In this document: in pieces, positions 8,418-17,006 of the stretch | Layout of the letters: each line of letters opens with the position of its first letter | Position numbering within the stretch: the stretch's first letter is position 1 | Assembly (NCBI GenBank): GCA_951813575.1 | Contig: OX638375.1 | Span: 2,495,042-2,559,041, forward strand | Reading direction: 5' to 3' | Source of the DNA: Candidatus Binatia bacterium | Lineage (GTDB): Bacteria; Desulfobacterota; Binatia; UBA9968; JAJDTQ01 | Length of the DNA stretch: 64,000 nt | Notes under the pieces: generated by a model | The model's database searches: none | Told to the model about the DNA's origin: nothing | Seen by the model: the letters and a program-made list of their open reading frames with translations, nothing else | Position numbers and translations under genes: made by a program

Positions 8418-9452
8418 ATGTCGAGAAAAGCGTTAGGCGGCAAGCTCCTGGTGGCCATGATGGCGGTCCTGGGCCTGTCCATTGGGATGGCCGGCAACGC
8501 GGTCGCCAACGGTGAAGTCAACATCTACTCCTACCGGCAGCCGTTCCTCATCAAGCCGATGCTGAACGCCTTTACCCACCAGACGGGGATCAAGACCAAC
8601 GTGGTGTTCGCGCCCAAGGGGATGATCACGCGCCTGAAGAAGGAGGGCAAGAACAGCCCGGCCGACGTCGTCCTGACGGTGGACATCGGGCGGATCAACG
8701 ATGCGGTGGAAGCGGGTGTGCTGCAACGGGTAAAGACGAAGAAGCTGGCCGCCAACGTTCCGTCGTGGGACCGGGACCCGTCGGGCCTGTGGTACGCGCT
8801 CACGAGACGGGCGCGCATCGTCTACGCATCCCGGGAGCGGGTGAAGCCGGGCGATCTTTCCACCTACGAGGCGCTGACCGATCCCAAGTGGAAGGGCCGC
8901 ATCTGCATCCGGTCATCGCAGAACGCCTACAACGTGGCGTTGCTTGCCTCGCTCGTGGCGCATCACGGAGAAGCCAAGGCGGAGGAGTGGGCCAAGGGGT
9001 TGAAGGCCAATCTGGCGCGCAAGCCTCAAGGCAACGACCGGGCCCAGGTCAAGGCCATCTTCTCGGGCGAGTGCGACATCTCCCTGGGGAACTCCTACTA
9101 CATGGGCAAGATGCTCACCAACGAGAAGCAGATCGCGTGGGCGGAATCCGTGTTCCTTTTCTTCCCCAACCAGGATGGCCGCGGCGCCCACATGAACATC
9201 AGCGGCGCCGGGGTCACCAAGTACGCGCCGCGGAAGGACAACGCCGTCAAGCTGCTGGAATTCCTGAGCGACGACCTGGCGCAGAAGATGTACGCGGAGC
9301 AGAACTTCGAATATCCCGTGAAGCCCGGCGTGCCCTGGTCCGGCCTGGTGGAGTCGTGGGGCAAGTTCAAGGCCGACGAGCTCGACATGGTCAAGGTCGC
9401 CAAGAACCGCGCGACCGCCGTCAGGATCTTCGACCGCGTGGGCATTCCCTAG
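8418..9452 (+). CDS. Fe(III) ABC transporter substrate-binding protein (FutA/FbpA type)
   Basis: A 344-residue periplasmic binding protein of the extracellular family 1 iron-binding group. A signal peptide (residues 1-30, ending AVA) precedes the mature start NGEVNIYSYR. The tandem tyrosines Y227 and Y228 in GNSYYMGK, together with the early Tyr residues, are the usual ferric iron ligands. The start at 8418 is chosen over an in-frame ATG at 8400 because the intervening GAAGGGAGA is an ideal ribosome-binding site 7 bases before it. No iron permease or ATPase gene is adjacent, so it is an orphan in this window. Bacterioferritin and a DtxR regulator follow. Confidence 0.9.
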   Translation: MSRKALGGKLLVAMMAVLGLSIGMAGNAVANGEVNIYSYRQPFLIKPMLNAFTHQTGIKTNVVFAPKGMITRLKKEGKNSPADVVLTVDIGRINDAVEAGVLQRVKTKKLAANVPSWDRDPSGLWYALTRRARIVYASRERVKPGDLSTYEALTDPKWKGRICIRSSQNAYNVALLASLVAHHGEAKAEEWAKGLKANLARKPQGNDRAQVKAIFSGECDISLGNSYYMGKMLTNEKQIAWAESVFLFFPNQDGRGAHMNISGAGVTKYAPRKDNAVKLLEFLSDDLAQKMYAEQNFEYPVKPGVPWSGLVESWGKFKADELDMVKVAKNRATAVRIFDRVGIP

Positions 9453-9453
9453 T

Positions 9454-9483
9454 GTCCTGTCCGGCCAATTGGTTGGACGGGAC
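9454..9483 (+). terminator. Hairpin after the iron-binding protein gene
   Basis: The 9-base arms GTCCTGTCC and GGACGGGAC pair with one G-U across a 12-base loop, beginning two bases after the stop codon. No U-tract follows, so termination strength is doubtful. Confidence 0.4.
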
Positions 9484-9501
9484 CTCAGGACCACGGTCGT
9501 C

Positions 9502-9530
9502 TTTCAAAAGGCGCCGGCTTTGACTATGAT
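9502..9530 (+). promoter_or_regulatory. Possible sigma70-type promoter for bacterioferritin
   Basis: TATGAT (9525-9530) lies 17 bases after TTTCAA (9502-9507). It is followed by a 62-base leader containing a CCCCTC/GAGGGG hairpin and a strong GGAGGA site before the ATG. The -35 is weak. Confidence 0.4.
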
Positions 9531-9592
9531 CCCAAGAACCGACGCCCCTCCTCGGTTCGAGAGGGGAATCCATTGACGGAGGAACAGACCCT

Positions 9593-10093
9593 ATGAAAGG
9601 CGACCCCAGGGTGCTGAAGGCGCTCAACGACGTGCTGCGGAAAGAGCTGACGGGGATCAATCAATACTTCATGCACTCGCGGATGTGCCGCAACTGGGGC
9701 TACCAGGTGCTGGACCAGTTCATTTGGAAGGAGTCCATCGAGGAGATGCAGCACGCGGATCAGATCATCAACCGCATCCTCCTGCTGGACGGCGTCCCCA
9801 ACGTTGCCGGCTACGACAAGATCATGGTCGGCAAGACGGTCAGGGAGCAGTTGGAGAACGATCTCGGGCTGGAAGAGGGGGCTATCAAGGTGCTCCACGC
9901 GAGCATCGCCACATGCCACGAGGCCGGAGACCATGTGAGCCGGGAGTTGCTGGAGCAGATTCTGAGCGACGAGGAGAGCCACGTGGACTGGATCGAGGCC
10001 CAGCTTCACCTCATCCAGGAGGTCGGCCAGGAGAACTATCTGGCTCAACAGATCTACAGCACCGCCGGTGGCGGCGGAGAGGGCGTAGCGTAG
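9593..10093 (+). CDS. bfr: Bacterioferritin
   Basis: A 166-residue ferritin-like iron-storage protein that forms 24-mer shells and oxidises Fe2+. All canonical residues fall at their usual positions: ferroxidase ligands E18, E51, H54, E94, E127 and H130, and the haem ligand M52. The C-terminus has a Gly-rich tail (GGGGEG). A GGAGGA ribosome-binding site precedes the ATG. It is followed 37 bases later by a DtxR-family regulator, which fits iron-responsive control of storage. Confidence 0.95.
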   Translation: MKGDPRVLKALNDVLRKELTGINQYFMHSRMCRNWGYQVLDQFIWKESIEEMQHADQIINRILLLDGVPNVAGYDKIMVGKTVREQLENDLGLEEGAIKVLHASIATCHEAGDHVSRELLEQILSDEESHVDWIEAQLHLIQEVGQENYLAQQIYSTAGGGGEGVA

Positions 10094-10130
10094 GGACGGC
10101 GGTCGCCGTCGCCGACAAGGTAAAACCGAC

Positions 10131-10805
10131 GTGGCAGGGAAGCGTACCGAAGTCTCGTCCGCTACGGAAGACTACCTCAAGGCCATCTACAGCCTGGCGG
10201 AGGAGAACGACCAGGTGATCGCGGCGCGGGTGGCGGAGGACATCGGCGTGACGCCGTCGACCATGTTCAGTGCCCTGAGGCGGCTCGAGAAGGAGGAGTT
10301 CGTGCGGGTGGAACGCCGCAAGAACATCTACCTCACTTCGAAGGGCCGTGACGTGGCCGAGGCCATCCTGCGTCGGCACTTTCTCACCGAACGCTTGCTG
10401 ACGGACCTCCTGGGCCTGGACTGGGTCACCGCCCATCAGGAAGCCCACCACCTGGAGCACGCGATATCGCCGGTGGTGGAGGAGCGATTGGCCGCGATCC
10501 TCGACAATCCGTCCACCTGCCCTCACGGAAACCCGATTCCGGTAAAGGGGGAGCCTTCCCCTCGCCGGGAGTGGAGCCCTCTGAATGCGGCGGAAGCGGG
10601 TACCAAGGTCGTGTTCCGCTGCATCACCGAGACCGGCGAGCGCGATGCGGTGCTGCTTTCGTTCCTCTACGACCACGAGGTCCGTCCCGGTACCACCATC
10701 GACATTCTCGACGTTTCGCCGTCCCTCGGCACCATCAGCCTCAAGGTGGGAGCGCACGAGGTCGTCCTCGGCCTGGAGGCCGCGAAGAAGATCCACGTGC
10801 AGTGA
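10131..10805 (+). CDS. DtxR-family metal-dependent transcriptional regulator
   Basis: A 224-residue regulator of the DtxR/IdeR/MntR family, starting with GTG. Residues 8-70 form the winged helix (TEDYLKAIYSL, then recognition region TPSTMFSALRRLE). Residues 75-145 are the dimerisation domain with metal-site motifs HQEAHHLEH and CPHGNPIP (C130, H132). Residues 150-224 are the FeoA/SH3-like domain. Such proteins use Fe2+ or Mn2+ as corepressor and bind TTAGG-type palindromes. Its place beside an iron-binding protein and bacterioferritin, with matching half-sites at 8333, suggests it controls this block. Iron versus manganese cannot be decided here; the Cys in CPHG favours the iron-type group. 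Confidence 0.92.
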   Translation: MAGKRTEVSSATEDYLKAIYSLAEENDQVIAARVAEDIGVTPSTMFSALRRLEKEEFVRVERRKNIYLTSKGRDVAEAILRRHFLTERLLTDLLGLDWVTAHQEAHHLEHAISPVVEERLAAILDNPSTCPHGNPIPVKGEPSPRREWSPLNAAEAGTKVVFRCITETGERDAVLLSFLYDHEVRPGTTIDILDVSPSLGTISLKVGAHEVVLGLEAAKKIHVQ

Positions 10806-10856
10806 CCGGCGGCGGCCGCGCGCCGATCTTCCCCATCCCTCCGAAGTCCAGATCCG

Positions 10857-11156
10857 TCAAGCAGGCTGGCGCAGACTCTTCGCGGGACGGACGGGTGCGG
10901 TCAACCGTTTCTTCTCCTTGGCAAGAGCGCGAAAGTCGCACTCTATCTGAAGGCCGTGCCAGAATTCATCGGATTGACCGAAGAAGGCACCGAAACGGAT
11001 GGACATCGCCGGCGTGATCGAGCGCTTGCCGTGAACGATCTCGTTGATCGCCCGCGGCGAGACGCCGATGGCGCGGGCCATGGCATTCTGCGAGATGGTC
11101 ATCGGCTTGAGATAGTCCTTGAAAAGGATTTCCCCGGGAGTAATGGGATCTTGCAT
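10857..11156 (-). CDS. higA: HigA-family antitoxin (solitary)
   Basis: A 99-residue HigA/VapI-type antitoxin with a helix-turn-helix ([21 protein letters not shown] through [24 protein letters not shown]). It would normally bind and neutralise a HigB mRNA endonuclease and repress its own operon. Only the C-terminal half of a HigB toxin is left upstream (11190-11324), so this antitoxin seems to be an orphan. A palindrome suited to HigA binding lies 7 bases upstream of the start codon. Confidence 0.88.
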   Translation of the reverse strand: MQDPITPGEILFKDYLKPMTISQNAMARAIGVSPRAINEIVHGKRSITPAMSIRFGAFFGQSDEFWHGLQIECDFRALAKEKKRLTAPVRPAKSLRQPA

Positions 11157-11162
11157 GGTACT

Positions 11163-11179
11163 ATAACGTATAACGTTAT
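11163..11179 (-). promoter_or_regulatory. HigA-type operator palindrome
   Basis: ATAACGTATAACGTTAT is a perfect inverted repeat (ATAACG / CGTTAT, 5-base spacer) between the toxin relic and higA. A reverse-strand TTGACT lies just upstream and TATAGT just downstream, so the palindrome sits in a possible promoter. Autorepression by HigA is inferred from the family. Confidence 0.55.
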
Positions 11180-11189
11180 GGGGGTTGAG

Positions 11190-11324
11190 TCAATGGTAGT
11201 CGATGATCCTGACGTCTTCCGGCCCGTACTCCGTCCATCGAAATTTGATGCGCCACTGGTCGTTGATGCGAATGGCGTGAAGGCCCGCCAGATCGCCCTG
11301 TAGGGCTTCGAGGTGGTTTCCCGG
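11190..11324 (-). pseudogene. higB: Truncated HigB toxin (C-terminal half)
   Basis: In one reverse-strand frame, the 44 codons before a TGA encode a clear HigB C-terminus: [24 protein letters not shown] and [11 protein letters not shown]. The N-terminal half of the roughly 90-residue toxin and any start codon are missing. Upstream the frame runs into the 3' end of the EamA gene with no HigB-like sequence. This looks like a deletion that removed the toxin but kept its antitoxin. Confidence 0.75.
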
Positions 11325-11352
11325 CGCGGGAGGGGACGGGCGGCGCCGGCGC

Positions 11353-12216
11353 CTACACCAGGGAGGCCGCGGCTACGCCGGCGGCGACCACCGCCATCCA
11401 GAACAGCCGCCTGGGCCCGATCCGGTCCCCCAGCCAGATCCGCGCGGCGACCGCCGTGACGGCGGCAAAGCACGAAAAACCGATGGTCGCTCCTACCCGA
11501 TCGCCGCCGGCGGAGCCGGTCAGGAACAGGCCCAGGGCCACCGTTTCCAGAACCGCCTGCAAGAGCACGAGGGGCCACGTCATGCCGTACGGCCGGGCCA
11601 GCGGGCCGTGCCGCCGTTGGAGAACCATGTAGCCCAGTGCGCCCGCCAGAGCGAAGGCGCGGTTCAGGTAGACCGCCGGTACCGTGCCGAGCACCGCGCC
11701 GGCCTCCTGCGCCAGGAACATGCGCAGCGCCACCGACACGGCGGCGCCGAGTCCCAGAAGCGCGGTCACGCGCAACCAGGCGCGGTCGTAGCGCTCTTCC
11801 CCCGGGTGATCGGGCCGGGCCAGCATCGCCACTCCGCCGAAGACCGTCAAAGCCGCGACCCCGTGCAGCCAGTGATAGGGATGGCCGGCCAGCACGTTCA
11901 GCGCCACGAGCATCACCGTGAAGCTCGACGTGGCCGGCGACGCCACCGTCACCGGCCCCCGCACCAGCGCACGGAAGAGCAGGGCCAGCACCGCAACGTT
12001 CAGCAGGCCGGACACGGCCGAGGCGCTCCAGCCCCACGCGTTCCATGCCGGCCAGCCGCCGCTCGTCGCGAACCAGATCGTCATGACCGCGAACGGAGGG
12101 CCCATGATGAGCGCGATGAGCACGGACAGGGAAGTACGGCTCGCCGTGACCCGCGCCACGCAATCGGAAACGCCGATCAGGCTGGCGCCGCACAGCCCCC
12201 AGACCAGTCCACTCAT
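11353..12216 (-). CDS. EamA/DMT-family permease
   Basis: A 287-residue polytopic membrane protein with about ten hydrophobic segments in two repeats, typical of EamA drug/metabolite transporters. It starts [19 protein letters not shown]. There are no substrate-defining motifs. It lies between two orphan HigA antitoxin genes, and its 3' end abuts the HigB relic, so it may mark the far side of the deletion that damaged the toxin gene. A second EamA protein is at 36358. Confidence 0.85.
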   Translation of the reverse strand: MSGLVWGLCGASLIGVSDCVARVTASRTSLSVLIALIMGPPFAVMTIWFATSGGWPAWNAWGWSASAVSGLLNVAVLALLFRALVRGPVTVASPATSSFTVMLVALNVLAGHPYHWLHGVAALTVFGGVAMLARPDHPGEERYDRAWLRVTALLGLGAAVSVALRMFLAQEAGAVLGTVPAVYLNRAFALAGALGYMVLQRRHGPLARPYGMTWPLVLLQAVLETVALGLFLTGSAGGDRVGATIGFSCFAAVTAVAARIWLGDRIGPRRLFWMAVVAAGVAAASLV

Positions 12217-12313
12217 GACGTCGAGCGCACTTGGAGGCCACCATTTGAGGGACTGGGCAGTCCTGTCGGGACAGCGTCAAGGCGACGAAGCGCGCTGAGT
12301 AGTAGCACTTGGT

Positions 12314-12589
12314 TTACGCTGTCCGTCTCGCTGCAACGGCCTTGGCCAGATCGTGGGTAGCCTGCAGGTTCATCCAAAGCTTCGCCGAAGTACCCAGGAC
12401 CTCGGCCAGGTCGAGCGCCGCCTCCACGGTTATGCCGCGCTTTCCACGAATCAATTCATTCAGCCGCGCCCGGTTCCAGCCGATCTTCTGGGCGAAAGCG
12501 GCCTGGCTCATTCCCATGGGCTTCAGGAACTCCTCGAGGAGCATCTCGCCCGGGTGAAAAGGGTTCGCTGGTTGCGTCTCCAATGTCAT
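12314..12589 (-). CDS. higA: HigA-family antitoxin (second copy)
   Basis: A 91-residue HigA-type antitoxin with HTH residues HPGEMLLEEFLKPMGMSQAAFA and IGWNRARLNELIRGKRGITVEAALDLAEVLG. The start at 12589 is chosen because ATGA there overlaps the stop of an upstream reading frame that ends like a HigB toxin (IIDYHQEA), the usual toxin-antitoxin coupling. It is only moderately similar to the copy at 10857, so the two were not made by a recent local duplication. Confidence 0.88.
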   Translation of the reverse strand: MTLETQPANPFHPGEMLLEEFLKPMGMSQAAFAQKIGWNRARLNELIRGKRGITVEAALDLAEVLGTSAKLWMNLQATHDLAKAVAARRTA

Positions 12590-12684
12590 GCCTCCTGGTG
12601 ATAGTCGATGATCTGCACCCCTGACAAGTACCCCTCGGACTCGAAATCTCCCAGATACTGTGGTACGGCTCGAATAGGGATACA
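12586..12684 (-). pseudogene. Possible remnant of a second HigB-like toxin
   Basis: A 32-codon reading frame without a start codon, bounded upstream by a stop, ends GVQIIDYHQEA and overlaps the antitoxin start by ATGA. The final residues match the end of HigB toxins (DVxIxDYH) and the overlap is typical of higBA. The rest (VPQYLGDFESEGYLS) is not recognisable, so this assignment is tentative. Confidence 0.45.
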
Positions 12685-12718
12685 TTACGAAACATCACGA
12701 GAAAATGGGGGAAATTGA

Positions 12719-14152
12719 ATGCAACCGGTAACCGACATGCGGAGTTACATCGAGCGGCTGGACGAGATGGGCGAGATCAAGCGGATCGAGGGCGCGGAGC
12801 TCGATACGGACGTGGGGGCGCTCACCGAGTACATGGGCGACGTGGAGTCGCAGGCGCTCCTGTTCGACGGGTTCGCCGGTTTCCCCAAGGGTTTCAGGAT
12901 CATCTCCAACCTGTTCCGCACCTGCGCGCGCTCGGCGGTGGCCATGGGGCTGCCCACCGACGTCAAGGGGGTGGATTTCCTCCACGCCTGGCGCAAGCGG
13001 AGCATGGAATTCCAGCCGCTTCCCTACGAGCAGGTGGAAGGCGGGCCGGTGTTCGACAACCAGATGGAAGAGGACGAGGTCGACCTGACCCGGTTCCCGA
13101 CGCCGCTGTGGCACGACCTCGACGGCGGCCGCTACATCGGCACCGGCTGCGGCGTCATCACCAAGGACCCCGAGTCCGGCGGCATCAACATCGGCACCTA
13201 CCGGGTGATGATCCAGGAGAAGAACAAGGTTTCGGTCAAGATGAACAAGGGCAAGCACGGGCGGCTGGCCATGGAGCGGGCTCACGCCCGTGGCGAATCG
13301 CTGCCCGTGGCCATCACGCTGGGACAGGAACCTGCGGTGATGCTGTCGTCCCAGATGCCGCTGCCGCCGTCGGTGAACGAGTACGAGTTTGCCGGCTGGA
13401 TGCAGGGCAGTCCCATCCCGGTGGTGCGCGGCGCCGTCACCGGCCTGCCGATCCCGGCCAACGGCGAAGTGGTGCTGGAGGGAGAGATCCCGCCGCTGCC
13501 GCCGGAGCAGTTGCCCAAGGAGGGGCCCTTCGGCGAATGGCCCGGCTACTACACCGAAGCCACCGAGGGCGACGTCCCGCTCATGACCGTGAAGCGGGTC
13601 TACTACCGCGACGACCCCATCATCCTCGGCGCGCCGCCGGTGCGGCCGCCCAACAGCTACCTGCCGATTCCGCTGGGCGCCATCACGCTCTGGGAGCAGT
13701 TGGACAAGGCCGGGGTGCCGGACGTGACCGGGGTCTGGGGCTTCGTCTACGGCGGCCAGACCGGGCCGTTCACAGTCATCTCCATCAAGCAGCGCTACAC
13801 CGGCCACGCCAAGCAGGCGCTGCTGGTGGCCGCGGGCGCCCGGGCCGGCGCCTACGGCGGCAAGATGGTGGTGGTGGTGGACGACGACGTGGACATCACC
13901 AATCCCGGCGAGGTGATCTGGGCCATGTCCACCCGCTGCGATCCGCGCGAGGGCATCGACATCGTCAAGAACGTGTGGGCCTCGGTGTGCGAGCCGGTCA
14001 TCTCTCCCACCGACCGGGACACCAAGGGCTACGTGACCGACCGCGTGCTCATCGACGCCTGCCGTCCGTACCAGTGGATCGACCGGTTCCCGCCGGTGAA
14101 CGCGTTCGAGCCGCAGTACAAGGAGCAGATCGCCAAGAAGTGGGGCGTATGA
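12719..14152 (+). CDS. UbiD-family (de)carboxylase
   Basis: A 477-residue UbiD-family enzyme, which uses prenylated FMN to (de)carboxylate unsaturated or aromatic acids. Cofactor-site segment INIGTYRVMIQEKN (about 156-169) and the catalytic segment EGPFGEWPGYY (268-278, with E268 and E273) are intact. It begins MQPVTDMRSYIERL with a GGGG ribosome-binding site. No UbiX prenyltransferase gene is visible in the window. The Sco gene follows after 13 bases with its ribosome-binding site just past the UbiD stop, so the two are probably co-transcribed. The substrate is unknown. Confidence 0.9.
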   Translation: MQPVTDMRSYIERLDEMGEIKRIEGAELDTDVGALTEYMGDVESQALLFDGFAGFPKGFRIISNLFRTCARSAVAMGLPTDVKGVDFLHAWRKRSMEFQPLPYEQVEGGPVFDNQMEEDEVDLTRFPTPLWHDLDGGRYIGTGCGVITKDPESGGINIGTYRVMIQEKNKVSVKMNKGKHGRLAMERAHARGESLPVAITLGQEPAVMLSSQMPLPPSVNEYEFAGWMQGSPIPVVRGAVTGLPIPANGEVVLEGEIPPLPPEQLPKEGPFGEWPGYYTEATEGDVPLMTVKRVYYRDDPIILGAPPVRPPNSYLPIPLGAITLWEQLDKAGVPDVTGVWGFVYGGQTGPFTVISIKQRYTGHAKQALLVAAGARAGAYGGKMVVVVDDDVDITNPGEVIWAMSTRCDPREGIDIVKNVWASVCEPVISPTDRDTKGYVTDRVLIDACRPYQWIDRFPPVNAFEPQYKEQIAKKWGV

Positions 14153-14165
14153 AGGAGCGGCGCAA

Positions 14166-14786
14166 ATGAACGCGGTTCTCCGGAGAACGCTGACGACCGC
14201 GGCGCTGGCGGTGTTCGTCATGGCGCCGGGGACGGAGGCGCCGGCCCACAAGTCCATCCTCAAGGTCGAGTTCGCGGAACGGCGCGAGCTGAACGTCCTC
14301 ATCGACAACTTCGCCCTCACCGACCAGAACGGCCGGCGTGTGGAGTTCCGGAAGCTCCGGGGCAAGCCGGTGGTGATCAACTTCATGTACACGTCGTGTC
14401 CGGACGTGTGTCCGCTGCTGACGGCGAGCCTGAAGATCCTTCGGGACCACATGAAGCCCGCGGAATCCAGGGACATCCGCTTCCTTTCCGTCACCGCGGA
14501 TCCGGAGGTGGACACGCCGGAGGTGCTCAAGGCCTACAGCAAGCGGCACGAGGCGGACGCCCCCAACTGGTCGTGGCTGACGGGCGAGGCCGGGGAGCTG
14601 GCGCCGGTGTGGCAGGGTTTCGGGGTGAGCGTGAAGCGGCTGGCCCGGGGACTCATCGAGCACACCACCCTCACCGTGGTGGCGGATGCGGAGGGCTTTA
14701 TGCGTTTCGCCTACTTCGGGTCCGCCCCCGACCCGGACGTGTTGTTGAAGGACCTGCGGGCGCTCGCGAAGAAGGGGGCCACCTGA
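14166..14786 (+). CDS. SCO1/SenC-family copper chaperone
   Basis: A 206-residue Sco/PrrC protein anchored or exported by an N-terminal hydrophobic segment (residues 8-27). The copper-site residues C78 and C82 in CPDVC and H166 in EHTTL are present. Family members deliver copper to cytochrome oxidase or act as thiol reductases. No oxidase genes are nearby. It precedes the metal permease-SPFH cassette by 113 bp, so it may supply or sense copper in that context; that is inference. Confidence 0.9.
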   Translation: MNAVLRRTLTTAALAVFVMAPGTEAPAHKSILKVEFAERRELNVLIDNFALTDQNGRRVEFRKLRGKPVVINFMYTSCPDVCPLLTASLKILRDHMKPAESRDIRFLSVTADPEVDTPEVLKAYSKRHEADAPNWSWLTGEAGELAPVWQGFGVSVKRLARGLIEHTTLTVVADAEGFMRFAYFGSAPDPDVLLKDLRALAKKGAT

Positions 14787-14899
14787 ACCTCCTTCTGTTT
14801 TCCCGCTATCTCCAATTCGCATCGTCCACACCCGCCGTCATTGACCCGCCTCAAACGGCGTGCGATCGTGGAGGCGATCCTGTCGTCGGAGCCTGAGCC

Positions 14900-16996
14900 G
14901 TGGAATCGCTGTTGAGCAGCATCGCCTGGGAGACACTGGTGGTCTTTTACGAGGCCTCGGTGTACCTCCTCATCGGCTTTTTCGTGGCCGGGTTCCTGCA
15001 CGTGTATCTGCCGGCTGACCTCATCGCGCGGCACCTGGGCCGGAACGATGCCCGCTCGGTGGGGCTGGCGGCGCTCTTCGGCGCGCCGGTCCCGCTGTGC
15101 TCCTGCGGGGTCTTGCCGGCCGCCGCGTCCTTGAAGAGGCAGGGCGCCGGGCGGGCGCCGCTGGTCTCGTTCCTGATCTCCACTCCCGAGACCGGGGTGG
15201 ATTCCGTGGCGCTCACCTACGGCCTCATGGGGCCGGTCATGGCCGTGGTCCGTCCTGTCGTGGCGGTGGTGACCGCAGTGATAGCCGGCATCGCCTCCAT
15301 CGGCGTCAAGGAGGACGCGGGCGCCCCGCCGCCGCACGACGTCGGCTGCGATGACGACTGCGCGGAGGAGCCGTCCGAGGACGCGTGCGACGAGAGCTGC
15401 GCGCCCGGCGGCGCGGCTCCGGCAGGGGCGCGCCGGTTCCTCCATTCGCTGGACTACGGCTTCAGCTCGGTGCTGGACGACATCGCGATGTCGCTCCTCA
15501 TCGGCATGCTGCTGACCGGCATCCTGGCGGGGCTTCTGCCCGACAATTTCTTCGACGAGGTGCTCGGCTGGGGTTCGGGGCTCATGCCCATGCTGGCCAT
15601 GATCGTTGTGGGCCTGCCGTTGTATCTCTGTGCCAGCGCCTCCACTCCCATCGCCGCGGCGTTCATGGCCAAGGGCCTGTCGCCGGGCGCGGCGCTCGTG
15701 TTCCTGCTGGTGGGGCCGGCTACCAATCTTGCCACCATGACCGTGGTCGGGCAGCTCCTGGGCCGCCGTCATCTCGCCGTGTACCTCGGCGCCATCGTGC
15801 TGGTGAGCCTGGCCGCCGGGCTGCTGGTGGACGCGACCCTGGCGGACGCGATCCACGTGGTCCCCTTCGGCGAGCTGGGGCGGGACGCCGACTGGATCTT
15901 CGCGCTCAAGGCGCTTTCGGCCGTGGCGCTGGTCCTCCTGTTGCTCCGGAGCTTCATGCGCAAGGGCCCGCGCGCGCTCTGGCAGGAGACCGCGCGACAG
16001 CTCCTGGACACGGGCCGGGCGTTGAGGGCCTTCCGCCCCGCCAACCTGCTCCGGGGGCCGGTGCTCACGGCCGTGCTGGCCGTCGCGCTGCTCGGCGCCA
16101 TCCCCTGGTTCACGCTCGTGGTCGGGCCCGGCCAGCAGGGCATCGTCCAGCGCTTCGGCCGGGTGATGGCCGCGGACCTCCAGCCGGGCCTGTATTTCCA
16201 TCTGCCGCCGCCGTTCGGCAGCGGCACCGCGGTGGACGTGGCGCTGATCCGCCAGGTCACGGTGGGCTTCCGGGGAAACGTCAACGGGGCCAGAAAAGTG
16301 CTGGACGAACAGGCGTTCTACCTGACCGCAGACGGCAACGTCATCGATATCCGGGCCGTGGTCCAGTACCGTGTCCGTGACCCGGCGGTGTACGCCCTGG
16401 GCATCGAGGAGACCCCGGCGGTGGTGCTCGGGCTGGCACGGCGGGAGCTGGTGGGCCTGCTGAGCCGCAAGCCCATCGACCGGATCTACACCGTGGACCG
16501 GAGGACTACGGAGACGGAGCTGCGGGATCGCCTGGCGACGCGCCTCGCGGACCTCGGCATCGGCAGCGAGATCCTGGACGTACGGCTCCTGGACGTCCAT
16601 GCACCGGCGCGGGTCCACGACGCCTTTCGCGACGTCGCCAGCGCGCTGGAGGACCGCCAGCGCGACATCCACGTGGCCACGGGCGGGGCGACCCAGTCCA
16701 CGGTGGCGGCCTCGGGCGAGGCGGAACGCATCACGCAAAGGGCAGAGGGCCGCGCCGTGCGCGAGGTCAGGGTGGCCGAGGGCCGGGCCGCCGCGTTCCG
16801 GCAGACCGCGGCGGCCCATGCCACGAGCCCCGCGGTCACCGAAGCCCGGCTCTATCTGGAGGCACTCGAGCGGGCCCTCGAGATGCCGCGAAAATATGTC
16901 TACATGCCCGGCGCGGGCGGCGGCGATGTCGATCTCTGGCTCGGCAACCCGCCCGTGGACTTCATGAATCCCGGGCCGCCGAGCCGGCATCGATAG
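14900..16996 (+). CDS. SO_0444-like metal permease fused to an SPFH (HflK-like) domain
   Basis: A 698-residue fusion starting with GTG. Residues 1-350 are a two-repeat permease of the DUF318/SO_0444 type (proposed Cu/Zn efflux): APVPLCSCGVLPA with C67 and C69, then STPETGVDS (94-102). The second repeat has ASASTPIAAAFMAKG and GPATNLAT (245-279). A cytosolic or periplasmic loop at 150-167 is Cys/Asp-rich (C150, C154, C163, C167), a plausible metal site. After a separate membrane helix (388-407), residues 408-600 are an SPFH/band-7 domain (GQQGIVQRFGRV, LQPGLYFHLPPP), followed by an Ala/Glu/Arg-rich coiled coil. It is first in the cassette with HflC-like and HflK-like genes. A paralogue is at 27077. 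Confidence 0.88.
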   Translation: MESLLSSIAWETLVVFYEASVYLLIGFFVAGFLHVYLPADLIARHLGRNDARSVGLAALFGAPVPLCSCGVLPAAASLKRQGAGRAPLVSFLISTPETGVDSVALTYGLMGPVMAVVRPVVAVVTAVIAGIASIGVKEDAGAPPPHDVGCDDDCAEEPSEDACDESCAPGGAAPAGARRFLHSLDYGFSSVLDDIAMSLLIGMLLTGILAGLLPDNFFDEVLGWGSGLMPMLAMIVVGLPLYLCASASTPIAAAFMAKGLSPGAALVFLLVGPATNLATMTVVGQLLGRRHLAVYLGAIVLVSLAAGLLVDATLADAIHVVPFGELGRDADWIFALKALSAVALVLLLLRSFMRKGPRALWQETARQLLDTGRALRAFRPANLLRGPVLTAVLAVALLGAIPWFTLVVGPGQQGIVQRFGRVMAADLQPGLYFHLPPPFGSGTAVDVALIRQVTVGFRGNVNGARKVLDEQAFYLTADGNVIDIRAVVQYRVRDPAVYALGIEETPAVVLGLARRELVGLLSRKPIDRIYTVDRRTTETELRDRLATRLADLGIGSEILDVRLLDVHAPARVHDAFRDVASALEDRQRDIHVATGGATQSTVAASGEAERITQRAEGRAVREVRVAEGRAAAFRQTAAAHATSPAVTEARLYLEALERALEMPRKYVYMPGAGGGDVDLWLGNPPVDFMNPGPPSRHR

Positions 16997-17006
16997 AGGG
17001 ATTGCC

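Noticed and set aside
14787..14899. RNA gene or riboswitch in the gap before the first permease-SPFH fusion
   Set aside because: No cloverleaf or conserved riboswitch core could be made out; no tRNA or rRNA was found anywhere in the window.
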